The notes under the pieces are model-generated. The model made no database searches and was not told where the DNA came from. It was given only the letters and a program-made list of their open reading frames with translations. Below, in pieces: positions 28,140 through 37,043 of a DNA stretch of 64,000 nucleotides. The DNA lies in assembly GCF_038005225.1 (NCBI RefSeq), contig NZ_JBBOSU010000001.1:1600001-1664000 (forward strand), given 5' to 3'. The DNA is from Solibacillus sp. FSL K6-1523 (GTDB taxonomy: Bacteria; Bacillota; Bacilli; Bacillales_A; Planococcaceae). Both the position numbers and the translations under genes were made by a program. Each line of letters opens with the position of its first letter. The stretch's first letter is position 1.

Positions 28140-28911
28140 CTGCTAGGGGCCACAGAAAAGTATGGTTATGATACTTTAAACCGGCTTGTCCGGGCAAATC
28201 TGTCCGATGGAACCGACGTACGCTTACAGAATTATTAGTGATTATCTTGGAACACCTGTCGAAGCTTATGATGAAGAGGGGAAAAGGGTTTGGTCAGCTA
28301 AGCTTGATATTTATGGACGTGTGGAAGAATTTATAGGTGAACAAGAATTCATTCCATTTAGGTATCAAGGGCAGTATGAAGATGTAGAAATTGGTTTGTA
28401 TTATAACCGATTCCGATATTATGACCCGGAGCAAGGGAATTATACGCAAATAGACCCGATTGGATTTGCAGGGAATAATCCAACATTGTACGGATATGTA
28501 TATAATCCACTTACTTGGATTGATCCGTTTGGTTTAAAATCAAATTCGGCTGCTTTGGGTGCTTCTCTAGGTCCTGCTCCAGTAGGAGGTAATTTTGCTG
28601 CTCATCATATTGTTATGGCTGGAAAACAGAATGCACGAATGAAATCTCTTATTACGCAGATGAAAAACCATGGAATCAATCCAGACGGAAAGCTTAATGG
28701 AATTTGGCTACCTGTGAGAGATAATGATAAAGTAGTAGGTGAAGCAAATACATCTCATCAACAAGATGGTCTACACGGAAAAGATTACAAAGATGAACTT
28801 TTCAATAGATTGAATGGAAAAGGTAAAAAGGAATTTAATAAGGAATTAAAGCAGCTAAAAAAAGAACTACACAAAGGACGGACTTGGGATACAAAAACGA
28901 CAAAACATTAG
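28140..28911 (+). pseudogene. Internally deleted Rhs fragment with complete AHH nuclease tip
   Basis: It begins EKYGYDTLNRLVRANLSDGT and VRLQ (as at 22,540), then jumps in a new frame to IISDYLGTPVEAYDEEG, so the repeat region between was deleted. The frame is open from about 28,220: core [26 protein letters not shown] and a tip FAAHHIVMAGKQNARMKSLI, NHGINPDGKLNGIWLP, QQDGLHGKDYKDELFNRL. That is a classic AHH nuclease with all histidines present. No start with ribosome binding site exists. The tip looks intact and could be used after recombination. Confidence 0.75.
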
Positions 28912-28924
28912 GGAAGTGTACAAG

Positions 28925-29584
28925 ATGATAGAAAAAGAATACGATTTGCTGCTCGAAATTTTTAGGAAATATTCCGACACTTATGAAGAAATGTTATACC
29001 GAGTTAAAGACGTAGAAAATGATACAATTATATGGAGTGACACATTTTTAGAATATTTTCCAAATCAAAATGCACTAAGTCAATTAAAGAGGCCGAAAAT
29101 TTATAAAAGTGAGCCTCAATCTAAAGATGGTGTTATAGTAAATAAGTTGAAAGATGGAGAAATGTACTATTCTTATAATAGTGAAAATAAGGGATGGGGC
29201 AGTGTTTTTGTAATAAAAGAAGATGGAATGAAACTGTTTCTTAGGTTTATTAATAACGATAATGATGAAATAGTTTTGGAACAAATTTATTGTGTAGTTC
29301 TAAAAGAGAACATGATTAAAAAGGTATTATTCTATTTAAATGATATTGACTTGGATGGAGACGAGGAATTGAATGAAGAAACATTTTTAGTAGATAATTA
29401 TTCATATAATAGTAATGAAACAATTGATTCAATTATTAGGAATGGTTTCTATCATTCAAATAACAATATTATAGCAACTACAACATTCCGATTCGAATAT
29501 ATTAATGAAGAAATATTCATTTACTCAAAACAAAAAGATGCTGAAAAGTTAATGTGGAAAGTAAAAAAATCTAAAGTCAAGTAG
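28925..29584 (+). CDS. Probable immunity protein for the AHH toxin
   Basis: This 219-residue acidic protein starts 13 bases behind the AHH toxin stop, at ATG 28,925 after AGGGAAG. It mixes beta strands (GEMYYSYNSENKGWGSVFVI) with an acidic stretch NDIDLDGDEELNEETFL that looks loop-like. I do not recognise the family. No signal peptide or membrane segment. Tight linkage to an intact-looking AHH tip makes the cognate immunity role the best guess. Confidence 0.55.
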   Translation: MIEKEYDLLLEIFRKYSDTYEEMLYRVKDVENDTIIWSDTFLEYFPNQNALSQLKRPKIYKSEPQSKDGVIVNKLKDGEMYYSYNSENKGWGSVFVIKEDGMKLFLRFINNDNDEIVLEQIYCVVLKENMIKKVLFYLNDIDLDGDEELNEETFLVDNYSYNSNETIDSIIRNGFYHSNNNIIATTTFRFEYINEEIFIYSKQKDAEKLMWKVKKSKVK

Positions 29585-29627
29585 GATGTTTGAAGTAGAT
29601 ATTGTGGACTAAATCCAATATAAAGAC

Positions 29628-29692
29628 AACTGCACTTCATATGCTAGGTAAGGCCAACTAGTGTTTAGAGCTGCAGTTCTTTTTTTTGTTTT
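29628..29692 (+). terminator. Probable terminator
   Basis: AACTGCA at 29,628 pairs with TGCAGTT near 29,672-29,680 across a long loop, followed by eight T. Confidence 0.5.
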
Positions 29693-29744
29693 TCTATAAG
29701 TAACGAATTTTTTTTGCGTATTTATTATCTTTTTCAATTTTTAC

Positions 29745-31716
29745 ATCCACCTATGATACCGAAGAGCAGTTAACCGCTGTCATCAATGAAAAGGTGAAGC
29801 GTCCTAGTTTGAAAGGGATACGAAGGGCAATATTAGCCAAGAAATCGGCTTTGATGGACTGACGAAAACGTATGAACGCAGCCAGGCAGGCTTGGTGCAG
29901 AAAATTCAACGTCCGGGTGAACGTTGGACTGCTTATGAGCATGACCCCCTTGGAAATGTCTTTCGAACTGATTATTATGATGATACTTGGGAAACGTTTG
30001 GTTATGACAAAAATGGATCACTACTAGAAATTGCCAATGAGCATGTGACGGTCAAGCTAGAGCGAGACTCATCTGGACAAGTCATCAAAGAATGGCAGAA
30101 TGATCATTGGATTGCGAGTATTTATGATGAACTGGGCAATCGTTCACAGGTTACGAGTAGCTTAGGCGCCAACATTGATGTTGAACGAAATTTAATGGGG
30201 AATGTTGCGCAAATCACCGCTTCCCGTTCGGATCAAGCGCAGTGGACAGCAGCGATGCAATACAACGAACTCGGCCAAGAAATTGAGCGAATCCTACCCG
30301 GAAATGTCATCAGCCAATGGCAATATGACATAACAGGTGGTAGACCAACAAACCATCGAATTAGCAGCCAAAACCGACATACACGGAGAAGAGTCTATCA
30401 ATGGGACGTCAATCATCGCTTAAAATTTATGGTCAATGAGTTAACCGCTGGACGAACAACTTATGGCTATGACGAATTTAGCAATCTTGTTTGGTCCAAT
30501 CAAGGCAATCCATTTGACTTCTTACACCGCAATGTCGATGATGTTGGGAATTTGTATGAAACGAAAGAAAAGACTGATCGCGTTTATGGTGCCGGCAGCA
30601 GATTACTCGAAACGAGAGATGCCAAATTTTCTTATGATGAAGAAGGAAATCTCGTTCAGAAGGTCGAAAAGAATGGGGATACGTGGACCTACGAGTATTA
30701 TGGCACTGGCATGATGTCGAAAGTCATTAAACCAAACAAGACAGAAGTTACGTTCAAGTATGATTCGATGGGTAGACGGATAGAGAAGTGTTCTGATGAA
30801 AAAACAATGCAATTTGTGTGGGATGGGAATACGATTCTGCATGAGTATTTTTCACAGAATGATTCAGTTGAATTAGTAAATCTAGCTGAATCACGAAACA
30901 ACTCCGAAATCCCAGAAAATCTAGTCACATGGGTGTTTAATGATGGATTCGTACCTTCTGCTAAAATTACAGATGCAGGTAATTACAGTATTATTAGTGA
31001 CTATCTAGGAACGCCTGTAGAAGCTTATGATGAAGTAGGTAATAAGGTATAGTCAGCTGAGCTTGATATTTATGGACGAGTGGAAGAATTTATAGGTGAG
31101 AAAGACTTCATTCCATTCCGCTATCAAGGGCAGTATGATGAAGTAGAAATTGGATTGTATTATAACCGATTCCGATATTACGACCCGGAGCAGGGGAACT
31201 ATACGCAGATTGACCCGATTGGACTTGCGGGTGGGAATCCGACGTTGTATGGGTATGTTGGTGATCCGAATATTAAAGTTGATCCTTTTGGTCTTGCACC
31301 ATGGAAAAATGGACAATTTAATGCTTGGTTTAATAATGCTACACCAGAAGAGGTTACTGTTAACATAGGACCTGTAAAAAAAACAACTGAGAAATGGTGG
31401 AGGTAAACATGAACTGTTTCCGGTAGCAGATGCAACTAAAGCGAGAAAATTAGGTTCCACAGCAGAAGAACTAAAAAAGATGGCAATTGATATAGACCGA
31501 TTAACCTTTGTCGATGTACCTGATAAAGAGGGTAACCTACACTCGGGACCACATTCAAATGGTAAGAAAAGAGTTGGTAATCAGTCTAGTAAAGCAAGTA
31601 GTAACTTCCATACACAATTGTCAAATGCACTTCAAGAAGCAAATACGAAGAGAGAAGCAAGAATAATAATAGGGCAGTATCATAGAAAATATATGAAAGT
31701 GAGTTGTAAGCAATAA
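29745..31716 (+). pseudogene. Large Rhs/WapA fragment with Imm22-linked toxin tip, two interruptions
   Basis: This is the longest scar, nearly 2 kb. After decayed YD sequence it is open from 29,892 through YD repeats (WTAYEHDPLGNVF, GYDEFSNLVWSNQG) to a TAG at 31,050, where other copies have TGG (VWSAELD). It continues in the same frame through the core and DPFGLAPWKNGQFNAWF to an A8 tract at 31,376-31,383, where one base shifts the frame. The tip then reads GGGKHELFPVADATKARKLG, HSGPHSNGKK and QYHRKYMKVSCKQ. The toxin stop overlaps the Imm22 ATG (TAATG). Confidence 0.75.
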
Positions 31717-32114
31717 TGGATATGTCTAAAGTACATGTTTGGATAGGGATTAATAATGTTGATGATGAAACTTTTGAAAAATACTTTGAATTGGACTATG
31801 ATGATCCAGATATGGATATTGATGACCCACTTTATAAAGTATGTCAATTTTGTCTAGATATAAACGATAAATGGTATGATGAAGATTTTATTGGTGTTTA
31901 CAAGGAAGATTGTATGGTAGATGTTAGGGTATTATTGGAAGAGTTATCAGTATCACAGGAAACAATGTTAGAAATACAGGATCTTTGTATTAAAAGAGGA
32001 TTAAAAAATGTTAATGCTATGTTTTACTACATGGATCCTGAGATAGAAGTAGCTGATAAAAACAAACTTTATAATGAATTAAATTATATTGGTAAATTTC
32101 ATACAAATTTATAA
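31716..32114 (+). CDS. Imm22-family immunity protein, copy 2
   Basis: This acidic 132-residue protein reads KVHVWIGINNVDDETFEKYF, then QFCLDINDKWYDEDFIG and NYIGKFHT, the Imm22 layout. The ATG overlaps the toxin stop as TAATG, which indicates coupled translation. It is closest to copies 3 (36,576) and 4 (39,749). It is the cognate immunity of the WKNG/GGGKHELFPVA-type toxin, the only toxin in this window found repeatedly with the same immunity family. Confidence 0.8.
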   Translation: MDMSKVHVWIGINNVDDETFEKYFELDYDDPDMDIDDPLYKVCQFCLDINDKWYDEDFIGVYKEDCMVDVRVLLEELSVSQETMLEIQDLCIKRGLKNVNAMFYYMDPEIEVADKNKLYNELNYIGKFHTNL

Positions 32115-32283
32115 TAACTAAAATTCGTAGAGAATTTAATAGGCTTTATAAAAATCCAAAGTAGAAAAAATAAATAAGTAGTGTCTTATTTTGTTACGAA
32201 GAGAACGTACATTCCGATTTGTATTATCCAATTAAATGATAGAATGTTGTATAATCCGTATAAATGGAAAAGGAGGATAAATT

Positions 32284-32610
32284 ATGAAAAAACTTGATGC
32301 TAATTTTAACTATCTGATTGATATGTATGAGGATTCTTATTATCCGAAGGTTTTAGTGGACAAACTCAAATTACATATTGTTGAAGTTGTCGATTTTATT
32401 GAGGCGAGCGAGCATACAACGGAGGAAATTCAGGAGCAATTAGACAAAATGACTATTGCGATTAACGACCTTCAGGATGAGTTCTATGCAAATGATAGTG
32501 AACTGGAAACAGTTGCGCGCGAATCGATTGCTGAAACAGTTAATGCTATTTTACAACATTTCAACATCAATATTGAGATTGAAGAAGCGATTCGAGAACG
32601 AGATTGGTGA
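32284..32610 (+). CDS. DUF5713-family protein
   Basis: This 108-residue acidic protein reads LIDMYEDSYYPKVLVDKLKL, then EEIQEQLDKMTIAINDLQDE, ENDSE-type ANDSELETVARES and a final IEEAIRERDW, matching the family I know as DUF5713. The ATG follows AAAAGGAGG. The role is unknown; placement among immunity genes suggests the same function. It is followed by its own terminator. Confidence 0.65.
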   Translation: MKKLDANFNYLIDMYEDSYYPKVLVDKLKLHIVEVVDFIEASEHTTEEIQEQLDKMTIAINDLQDEFYANDSELETVARESIAETVNAILQHFNINIEIEEAIRERDW

Positions 32611-32635
32611 TCCGTTATGTTAGAGCGCTTCACTA

Positions 32636-32672
32636 CCCAGACCCTTGGCTAAATCAAGGGTCTCTATTTTTG
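32636..32672 (+). terminator. Rho-independent terminator
   Basis: AGACCCTTGG pairs with TCAAGGGTCT around a short loop, followed by CTATTTTTG. Confidence 0.75.
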
Positions 32673-32794
32673 TAATAGTAAGCTGTTTATACATATATCA
32701 AAAAGAAACGGTTTAGATTAGGTATCAAAGGGAGTTTAAGGTGGGGCATATTCCTTCTTTCGCAATAAGACTAAGTATTTTAAAGGAGCCGCTT

Positions 32795-32967
32795 ATGAAT
32801 AAAGATGAAGCTTTACATATAGTGTATGAAAACATTTTGGGAGAACATTCAATCCTACTGCAACTACGAGCGGGGGAGGATTGAGCAAAAATCGATTTAC
32901 ATCAAATGGTAACGTGAATCATAGGAGATTCATTGAAAATGGTGTTATAACAGGTACAGTACATTAA
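32795..32967 (+). pseudogene. Composite scar: immunity-type 5' end fused to a toxin tail
   Basis: ATG 32,795 behind AAAGGAG opens a 29-codon frame MNKDEALHIVYENILGEHSI that stops at 32,882; it looks like the start of a normal gene. Overlapping in another frame, 32,851-32,967 reads NPTATTSGGGLSKNRFTSNG and ends VITGTVH, like the last part of a toxin tip. A recombination therefore joined the front of one gene to the back of another. The toxin tail leads into the DUF2247 gene 27 bases later. Confidence 0.5.
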
Positions 32968-32994
32968 ATACCCAAAAATTAGTAGGTGAGTAAT

Positions 32995-33474
32995 ATGAAC
33001 TTAAAAGATTTAAAAAGTAGATCTATTAAGTATGACTGGCAAACTATATTTGTAGGTGTCCAAGAAAATTATTTTAGTAAAGACGTTATTTCTGACTATG
33101 CGGTAGAGTTGATGAAGATTGGTGATGAAAGTGGGTTTGTTAGTGAACTTGCATGGGGAGTATCTATTGAAGATTTAGATAAAGTTATGTTAGAAATAAA
33201 AACTAATTATTTCTCTCAATTAGGTGAAGAAAGTACTTTATTAATAAAGGAGAATAGAAAACTCAGATTTGTTTGTTTATCTAAAATAAAAGAAAGCTGT
33301 AAAGAAGATAATGAATTATTAAATAAAATTGCAGAGTATTACGGAAAGCATCACTATCCAGAAGATATGGTGAGTTTTGTTAATTATATGCCTCAAGAAG
33401 TTTCAACTACGAAAGAAGAATTGATAAATAGGTTTGATAAATTTTTAAAATTAGAAGGGGTGAGATTTAGTTAG
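32995..33474 (+). CDS. DUF2247-type immunity protein
   Basis: This 159-residue protein contains YDWQTIFVGVQENYFSKDVI, SDYAVELM, LAWG, a helix with LLNKIAEYYG and YPEDMVSFVNYMP. The W.TI..G.....I..YA and YP.DM..F..YMP landmarks match DUF2247 as I know it, a family frequent beside polymorphic toxins. The start is ATG 32,995 behind AGGTGAG. Its toxin is represented only by the tail ending at 32,967. Confidence 0.65.
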   Translation: MNLKDLKSRSIKYDWQTIFVGVQENYFSKDVISDYAVELMKIGDESGFVSELAWGVSIEDLDKVMLEIKTNYFSQLGEESTLLIKENRKLRFVCLSKIKESCKEDNELLNKIAEYYGKHHYPEDMVSFVNYMPQEVSTTKEELINRFDKFLKLEGVRFS

Positions 33475-33676
33475 CTACATTTGATATGGTAACACTTTTG
33501 GACATTTTTTTAGGGTATCAAAGGATTAGGAGTTGATGAAAGTAATGGTATTCAACGGTATCCTAAAGAAAATAAAAGTATTATGTAATGATTTTTTAGA
33601 TTGAAAATTTGGACAAGATATATTAAATGGCTAGTTTGGAAGAAAGGAAATTAATATATTCAGAGGTGAAAAGAAT
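33475..33676. other. Intergenic scrap, possible toxin tail
   Basis: A short frame reads GIKGLGVDESNGIQRYPKEN before a stop near 33,588. It may be the end of a lost toxin in front of the SUKH gene, but it is too short to assign. Confidence 0.3.
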
Positions 33677-34114
33677 ATGAATGATATAAATGAATTACGA
33701 AATAAATATCTTTCCTTATATGATGAGGTTGATGGAATTTCTAAAGAGAGCTTGGATAAAATTGAACATGAACTTCAAATAAAGCTACCTAATGACTTTT
33801 GTGAAATATCTAGCTTTTATAGTGGAGAAGATATACATTCGTTTTTATTTACGGATCCAACAAATATAATAGGAGAAACCGTAAGAATTAGAAAAACAGT
33901 TGGATTGCCGCATAGATTTGTTGTTCTTGCTGAACATGATATGAGTGTTATTGTAATGGATACCGAAAACAAACCATCAATCATATGGATTGATTCCATA
34001 GAGATAACTAAATTAGATGAACAAGATTTTATTTCGAAACCAGACGTTTGGAATGATTTTTCTGACTTCTTTAGTTTCTTATTGGATGAAGAAGAGGAAG
34101 AACGGAATTATTAG
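33677..34114 (+). CDS. SMI1/KNR4 (SUKH)-family immunity protein
   Basis: This 145-residue protein has the compact SUKH layout: SKESLDKIEHELQIKLPNDF near residue 22, FYSGEDIHSFLF, VVLAEHDMSVIVMDTENKPS and a final DFSDFFSFLL helix with an acidic end. The ATG follows AGAGGTG at 8 bases. It is complete in length for the fold. The toxin partner has been lost apart from a possible scrap upstream. Confidence 0.75.
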   Translation: MNDINELRNKYLSLYDEVDGISKESLDKIEHELQIKLPNDFCEISSFYSGEDIHSFLFTDPTNIIGETVRIRKTVGLPHRFVVLAEHDMSVIVMDTENKPSIIWIDSIEITKLDEQDFISKPDVWNDFSDFFSFLLDEEEEERNY

Positions 34115-34271
34115 GTTATTAAGAAACCTTTGGATAAAGTTAAAAGGATCTGAATGAAGCTATGTAATTGAAATTCTAGAAGATACTGTAGAGTGCTTAT
34201 ATTTACAACAAGTTTTACAATCATCATGAAATGACAGATCGATAAAATAGTGAAGGGGGCTGTAAAAAACG

Positions 34272-34814
34272 ATGAATTTCCTAGCACATTCGCTTTCTAA
34301 AAATGAAAACGGTAGTAAGATTAAATATCTAGGAACATCTGAAGGAACCAAACGGGAGTTAGAAGAAAATTATAAACTTCCACTTTTAAGTCAAGCGCTA
34401 TTGAAATGGTATAGTTATTTTCCTGAATCATCTAAAGACCTAATGTTTCATTGGACTAATGATTTCTATATAATTGGTATGGAAAATTTGATGATTGCTT
34501 TAGAGGGTTACAGATTTATTAGAGAAGGTGAACATTGGAAAGACTTTTCAAAGGAAATGAAATGGAATAGTGATTGGATTGTTATCTCGAGTTGGAGCGG
34601 GAATCCGATAATTGCAGATATAAGTAAAGTTGAAATGCCAATTTATTATGATTATGTCGGAGAAGAATTTTCACCAAGGCTTCTAGTGGATTCACTTGAG
34701 AAATTCGACTATTTTTTGTCTGTATGGCTAGATAAACATGATGATCGATATTTTAAAAGTGGAGAATATCAATCTGATTTTTATGAGTTAATGGAGATGG
34801 AGTGGAATATCTAA
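34272..34814 (+). CDS. SUKH-like immunity protein
   Basis: This 180-residue protein reads KRELEENYKLPLLSQALLKW, then WNSDWIVISSWSGNPIIADI, VEMPIYYDYVGEEFSPRLLV and a closing SLEKFDYFLSVWL helix. The W..DW.VI....G.PI..DI pattern followed by a Y..HG-like strand is typical of SMI1/KNR4 proteins. GAAGGGGG lies about 14 bases ahead of the ATG, a long spacing, so expression may be weak. No signal peptide is present. Confidence 0.6.
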   Translation: MNFLAHSLSKNENGSKIKYLGTSEGTKRELEENYKLPLLSQALLKWYSYFPESSKDLMFHWTNDFYIIGMENLMIALEGYRFIREGEHWKDFSKEMKWNSDWIVISSWSGNPIIADISKVEMPIYYDYVGEEFSPRLLVDSLEKFDYFLSVWLDKHDDRYFKSGEYQSDFYELMEMEWNI

Positions 34815-34906
34815 GTAATGAAGAAATTAAGAATATATGCGAATTTCTTCCTATTTTAAAATCGAAATAAAACTTCCCTCCAATTGAACAACGAATTAAA
34901 ACAAAA

Positions 34907-35122
34907 GTGGAAAAATATTATGTGTATCTTGATGATCCAGGAGACGATAAATCAAAAGTGATCTTAGCGGTAAAAAAAGAAACGGGTCTATCATTCGATG
35001 AAATACGAAATAGATTAAATAGTAATAGTTTTCTAGTAGCTGAGGGGTATGGGGAAAATACTTTAGTTTTAGCTGATTATTTCATTTCGTTAGGTGCGAA
35101 AGTAAGAACTGAGCAGAAATAG
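34907..35122 (+). pseudogene. L7/L12 C-terminal-like domain, detached piece of a SUKH fusion
   Basis: The 71 residues YYVYLDDPGDDKSKVILAVK and ETGLSFDEIRNRLN follow the pattern of the ribosomal L7/L12 C-terminal domain (V.L..PG..K..VI..VR..TGL...EA...L). The same domain is fused behind a SUKH domain at 35,894. Here only a GTG without ribosome binding site precedes it, so it is probably the end of a truncated fusion gene. It is not a ribosomal protein: the family's GLKEAKDLV core is not kept. Confidence 0.45.
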
Positions 35123-35202
35123 TCTCGTGCAGCACGGTGTTTCAACTCGGAAGTGGAGCTTTCATTTGGAAATTTATAAAATTGTGAAAAGACGTGAGCC
35201 TT

Positions 35203-35724
35203 ATGATAAAGAAAAGAAACTTTAATGAAATAATCGATAACTTAAAACAGCGAAATAGAATCCCTAAAATCAGTGAGTTTACGAGGGAGGATTGTTTGTT
35301 TTTATATGAGAAACTTGCCGATAATGCGATCGAGGCAGATCATGTTTTTTTATCTTATGAAAAAGCAAGTAAATATAATAAAGACTATCACGAAGATTTT
35401 AGTGAGTTTAAGGAAAGCCATTGGATATTCGCCGAAACAGGTGGAGGTGATTTTTGGATAATTGATCTTCATGATCATCAATCGCCACCTACAGTATTTT
35501 TTTATGATCATGATGTTGAGGATTTTAATCCAGCAAACATGTTGAATACTTCAATTAATTTAGCAGAGTGGTTTGAGTTAGCAGATCTAATTGCACAGCT
35601 TCAAAACGAAGATTTTTATGATAAAGCCTTTAGATTAAAGGAGCCTTGGAAACAGAAAGCCATTGAAGAAATTGAAATGATTAAAAAAGGGCTTTCAAAA
35701 AAATACCCTTTTCAATTATTTTGA
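35203..35724 (+). CDS. SMI1/KNR4 (SUKH)-family immunity protein
   Basis: This 173-residue protein contains HWIFAETGGGDFWIIDLHDH, PTVFFYDHDVEDFNPANMLN and SINLAEWFELADLIAQL. The A..GGGD.W.ID and VFF.DHD segments are SUKH hallmarks. ATG 35,203 lies after a weak GTGAG site; GTG 35,194 is an alternative start. The C-terminal extension ends KKYPFQLF. It has no toxin directly upstream. Confidence 0.7.
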   Translation: MIKKRNFNEIIDNLKQRNRIPKISEFTREDCLFLYEKLADNAIEADHVFLSYEKASKYNKDYHEDFSEFKESHWIFAETGGGDFWIIDLHDHQSPPTVFFYDHDVEDFNPANMLNTSINLAEWFELADLIAQLQNEDFYDKAFRLKEPWKQKAIEEIEMIKKGLSKKYPFQLF

Positions 35725-35819
35725 AGTAAGTAGTTAAGAGGAAGATATAAAGTATGTTTCATAAAAAGACAAAGAATCAGCAGCACATCATCAGAATGAT
35801 ATAAATTTAGCTGGTATAC

Positions 35820-35897
35820 ATATTTGAAGAAATGATGGAGCAATTAAAAACAGAGCATGGGGGAAATGAGCCAAGCCGGTTTGGAGGGAATCCATGA
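35820..35897 (+). pseudogene. Toxin tail coupled to the next gene
   Basis: The frame reads FEEMMEQLKTEHGGNEPSRF and GGNP, and its TGA overlaps the next ATG as ATGA. This looks like the last codons of a lost toxin tip; the four-base overlap shows that the following SUKH gene was its coupled immunity partner. Decayed sequence, including a worn QHHQNDINLAGIH-type reading, lies just upstream. Confidence 0.4.
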
Positions 35898-36589
35898 GGT
35901 TAAATTTTAAATCGACATTTCAAATTACTAGGGCAGAAAGAATTATTGATGCAAATGAGATCCATACCTATTTTCAAACGAATTTCCCTGCAAAAATAAT
36001 TGAATTTTGGCAGTATTTTGAGGAAGTTGCATTTGAAAGTGGCGTTATAATTTATGGTTTTGACGTTGCCAAGGAAAGGAATGTGTTGTACGAAGTAAGT
36101 GCTTATGCACCAGATTATATTTTAATAGGAGATGATGGAGGGGGACAAGGGATATTTTTAAAAAAGAATAGTGGCGACCTAGACGTATATTATCAAGATT
36201 TGGGGGCATTGTCGTCATCTTTTTATTCTTTAGACATAGATTTGTTTAGTTGGCTTGAAAATAATCCTACAATAGGCGAAGAAGATTGTGATCCAGATGA
36301 GCTAGATGGAATCAAAGTGTATGTTTTAAGCAGACCTAATTCTACCAATACATTTATAGTAGCCGTTAGAAAATATTTGCATTTAAATTGTTCGATTAAT
36401 GATATTAGAGAAAAGTTGGAGGATGTCCCATTTTTGCTTGCCAAAGATATTCCACTAATGCGCTATCGTGAAACCATCAACGAGCTAAATCAAAAATACA
36501 ATTGTTTAGAGGTTCGTAATGCAAAGAATGAGGTTTTAATTCGTCCTGTAAAACGAAGGAGAGTGAATTGTAAAAGTGGATATGTCTAG
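35894..36589 (+). CDS. SUKH domain fused to an L7/L12-like C-terminal domain
   Basis: This 231-residue protein has a SUKH domain in residues 1-135 (FPAKIIEFWQYFEEVAFESG, YILIGDDGGGQGIFLKKNSG, SLDIDLFSWLENNPTIGEED) and, from about 140, an L7/L12-C-like domain: GIKVYVLSRPNSTNTFIVAV, RKYLHLNCSINDIREKLEDV. ATG 35,894 follows GGAGGG. Its last nine codons (RVNCKSGYV) derive from a former toxin tail, since the toxin ends MKVSCK elsewhere. It overlaps the next Imm22 gene by 14 bases. Confidence 0.65.
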   Translation: MRLNFKSTFQITRAERIIDANEIHTYFQTNFPAKIIEFWQYFEEVAFESGVIIYGFDVAKERNVLYEVSAYAPDYILIGDDGGGQGIFLKKNSGDLDVYYQDLGALSSSFYSLDIDLFSWLENNPTIGEEDCDPDELDGIKVYVLSRPNSTNTFIVAVRKYLHLNCSINDIREKLEDVPFLLAKDIPLMRYRETINELNQKYNCLEVRNAKNEVLIRPVKRRRVNCKSGYV

Positions 36590-36971
36590 AGTTCACATAT
36601 GGCTAGGAATCAATGATTCTAACGATGAAACATTCGAGAAATATTTCGAATTGGACTACAATACCGATGTAGAAATAGGCGACCCTGCATATCAAGTGTG
36701 CCCATTTTGTGTTGATATTCATGAAGATTGGTACGATGAAGATATGATCGAAGTCTATAAGACAGACCATTTAATAAGTGTTGCAGAAGCATTAGAGGAC
36801 GTAGCTATTTCGAAGGAAACAGTATTAGCAATTAACGCGATATGCGGTAGGAAAGGAATAAAAAATGTAAATGCCATGTTTCTCTATATCGATGCGGATT
36901 TAAACATAACTGATACAGAAAAGTTGTTTAATGGCATAGTGTACATGGGGAAATTTAAGACAACCTTCTAA
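36576..36971 (+). CDS. Imm22-family immunity protein, copy 3
   Basis: This 131-residue acidic protein reads RVHIWLGINDSNDETFEKYF, PFCVDIHEDWYDEDMIE and VYMGKF. It matches copy 2 closely and uses GTG 36,576 at the place where copy 2 has ATG (MDMSKVH). GGAG lies 12 bases ahead. Its toxin is gone: the preceding gene is a SUKH fusion whose last codons are the toxin's end. It is an orphan immunity gene. Confidence 0.75.
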   Translation: MDMSRVHIWLGINDSNDETFEKYFELDYNTDVEIGDPAYQVCPFCVDIHEDWYDEDMIEVYKTDHLISVAEALEDVAISKETVLAINAICGRKGIKNVNAMFLYIDADLNITDTEKLFNGIVYMGKFKTTF

Positions 36972-37043
36972 AGACAAACAGTGCTGCAAAGAGAGGACCA
37001 GGTATAGTGGTCCAGTGAATAATTAATGAGAGGATGTAGCGTT

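Noticed and set aside
28186-28911. A complete gene starting at TTG 28,186
   Set aside because: The first codons come from the repeat front in a different frame; there is no ribosome binding site, so it is a displaced fragment.
34907-35122. A real ribosomal L7/L12 gene
   Set aside because: Far too short, lacks the N-terminal dimer domain and the conserved core, and lies among immunity genes.
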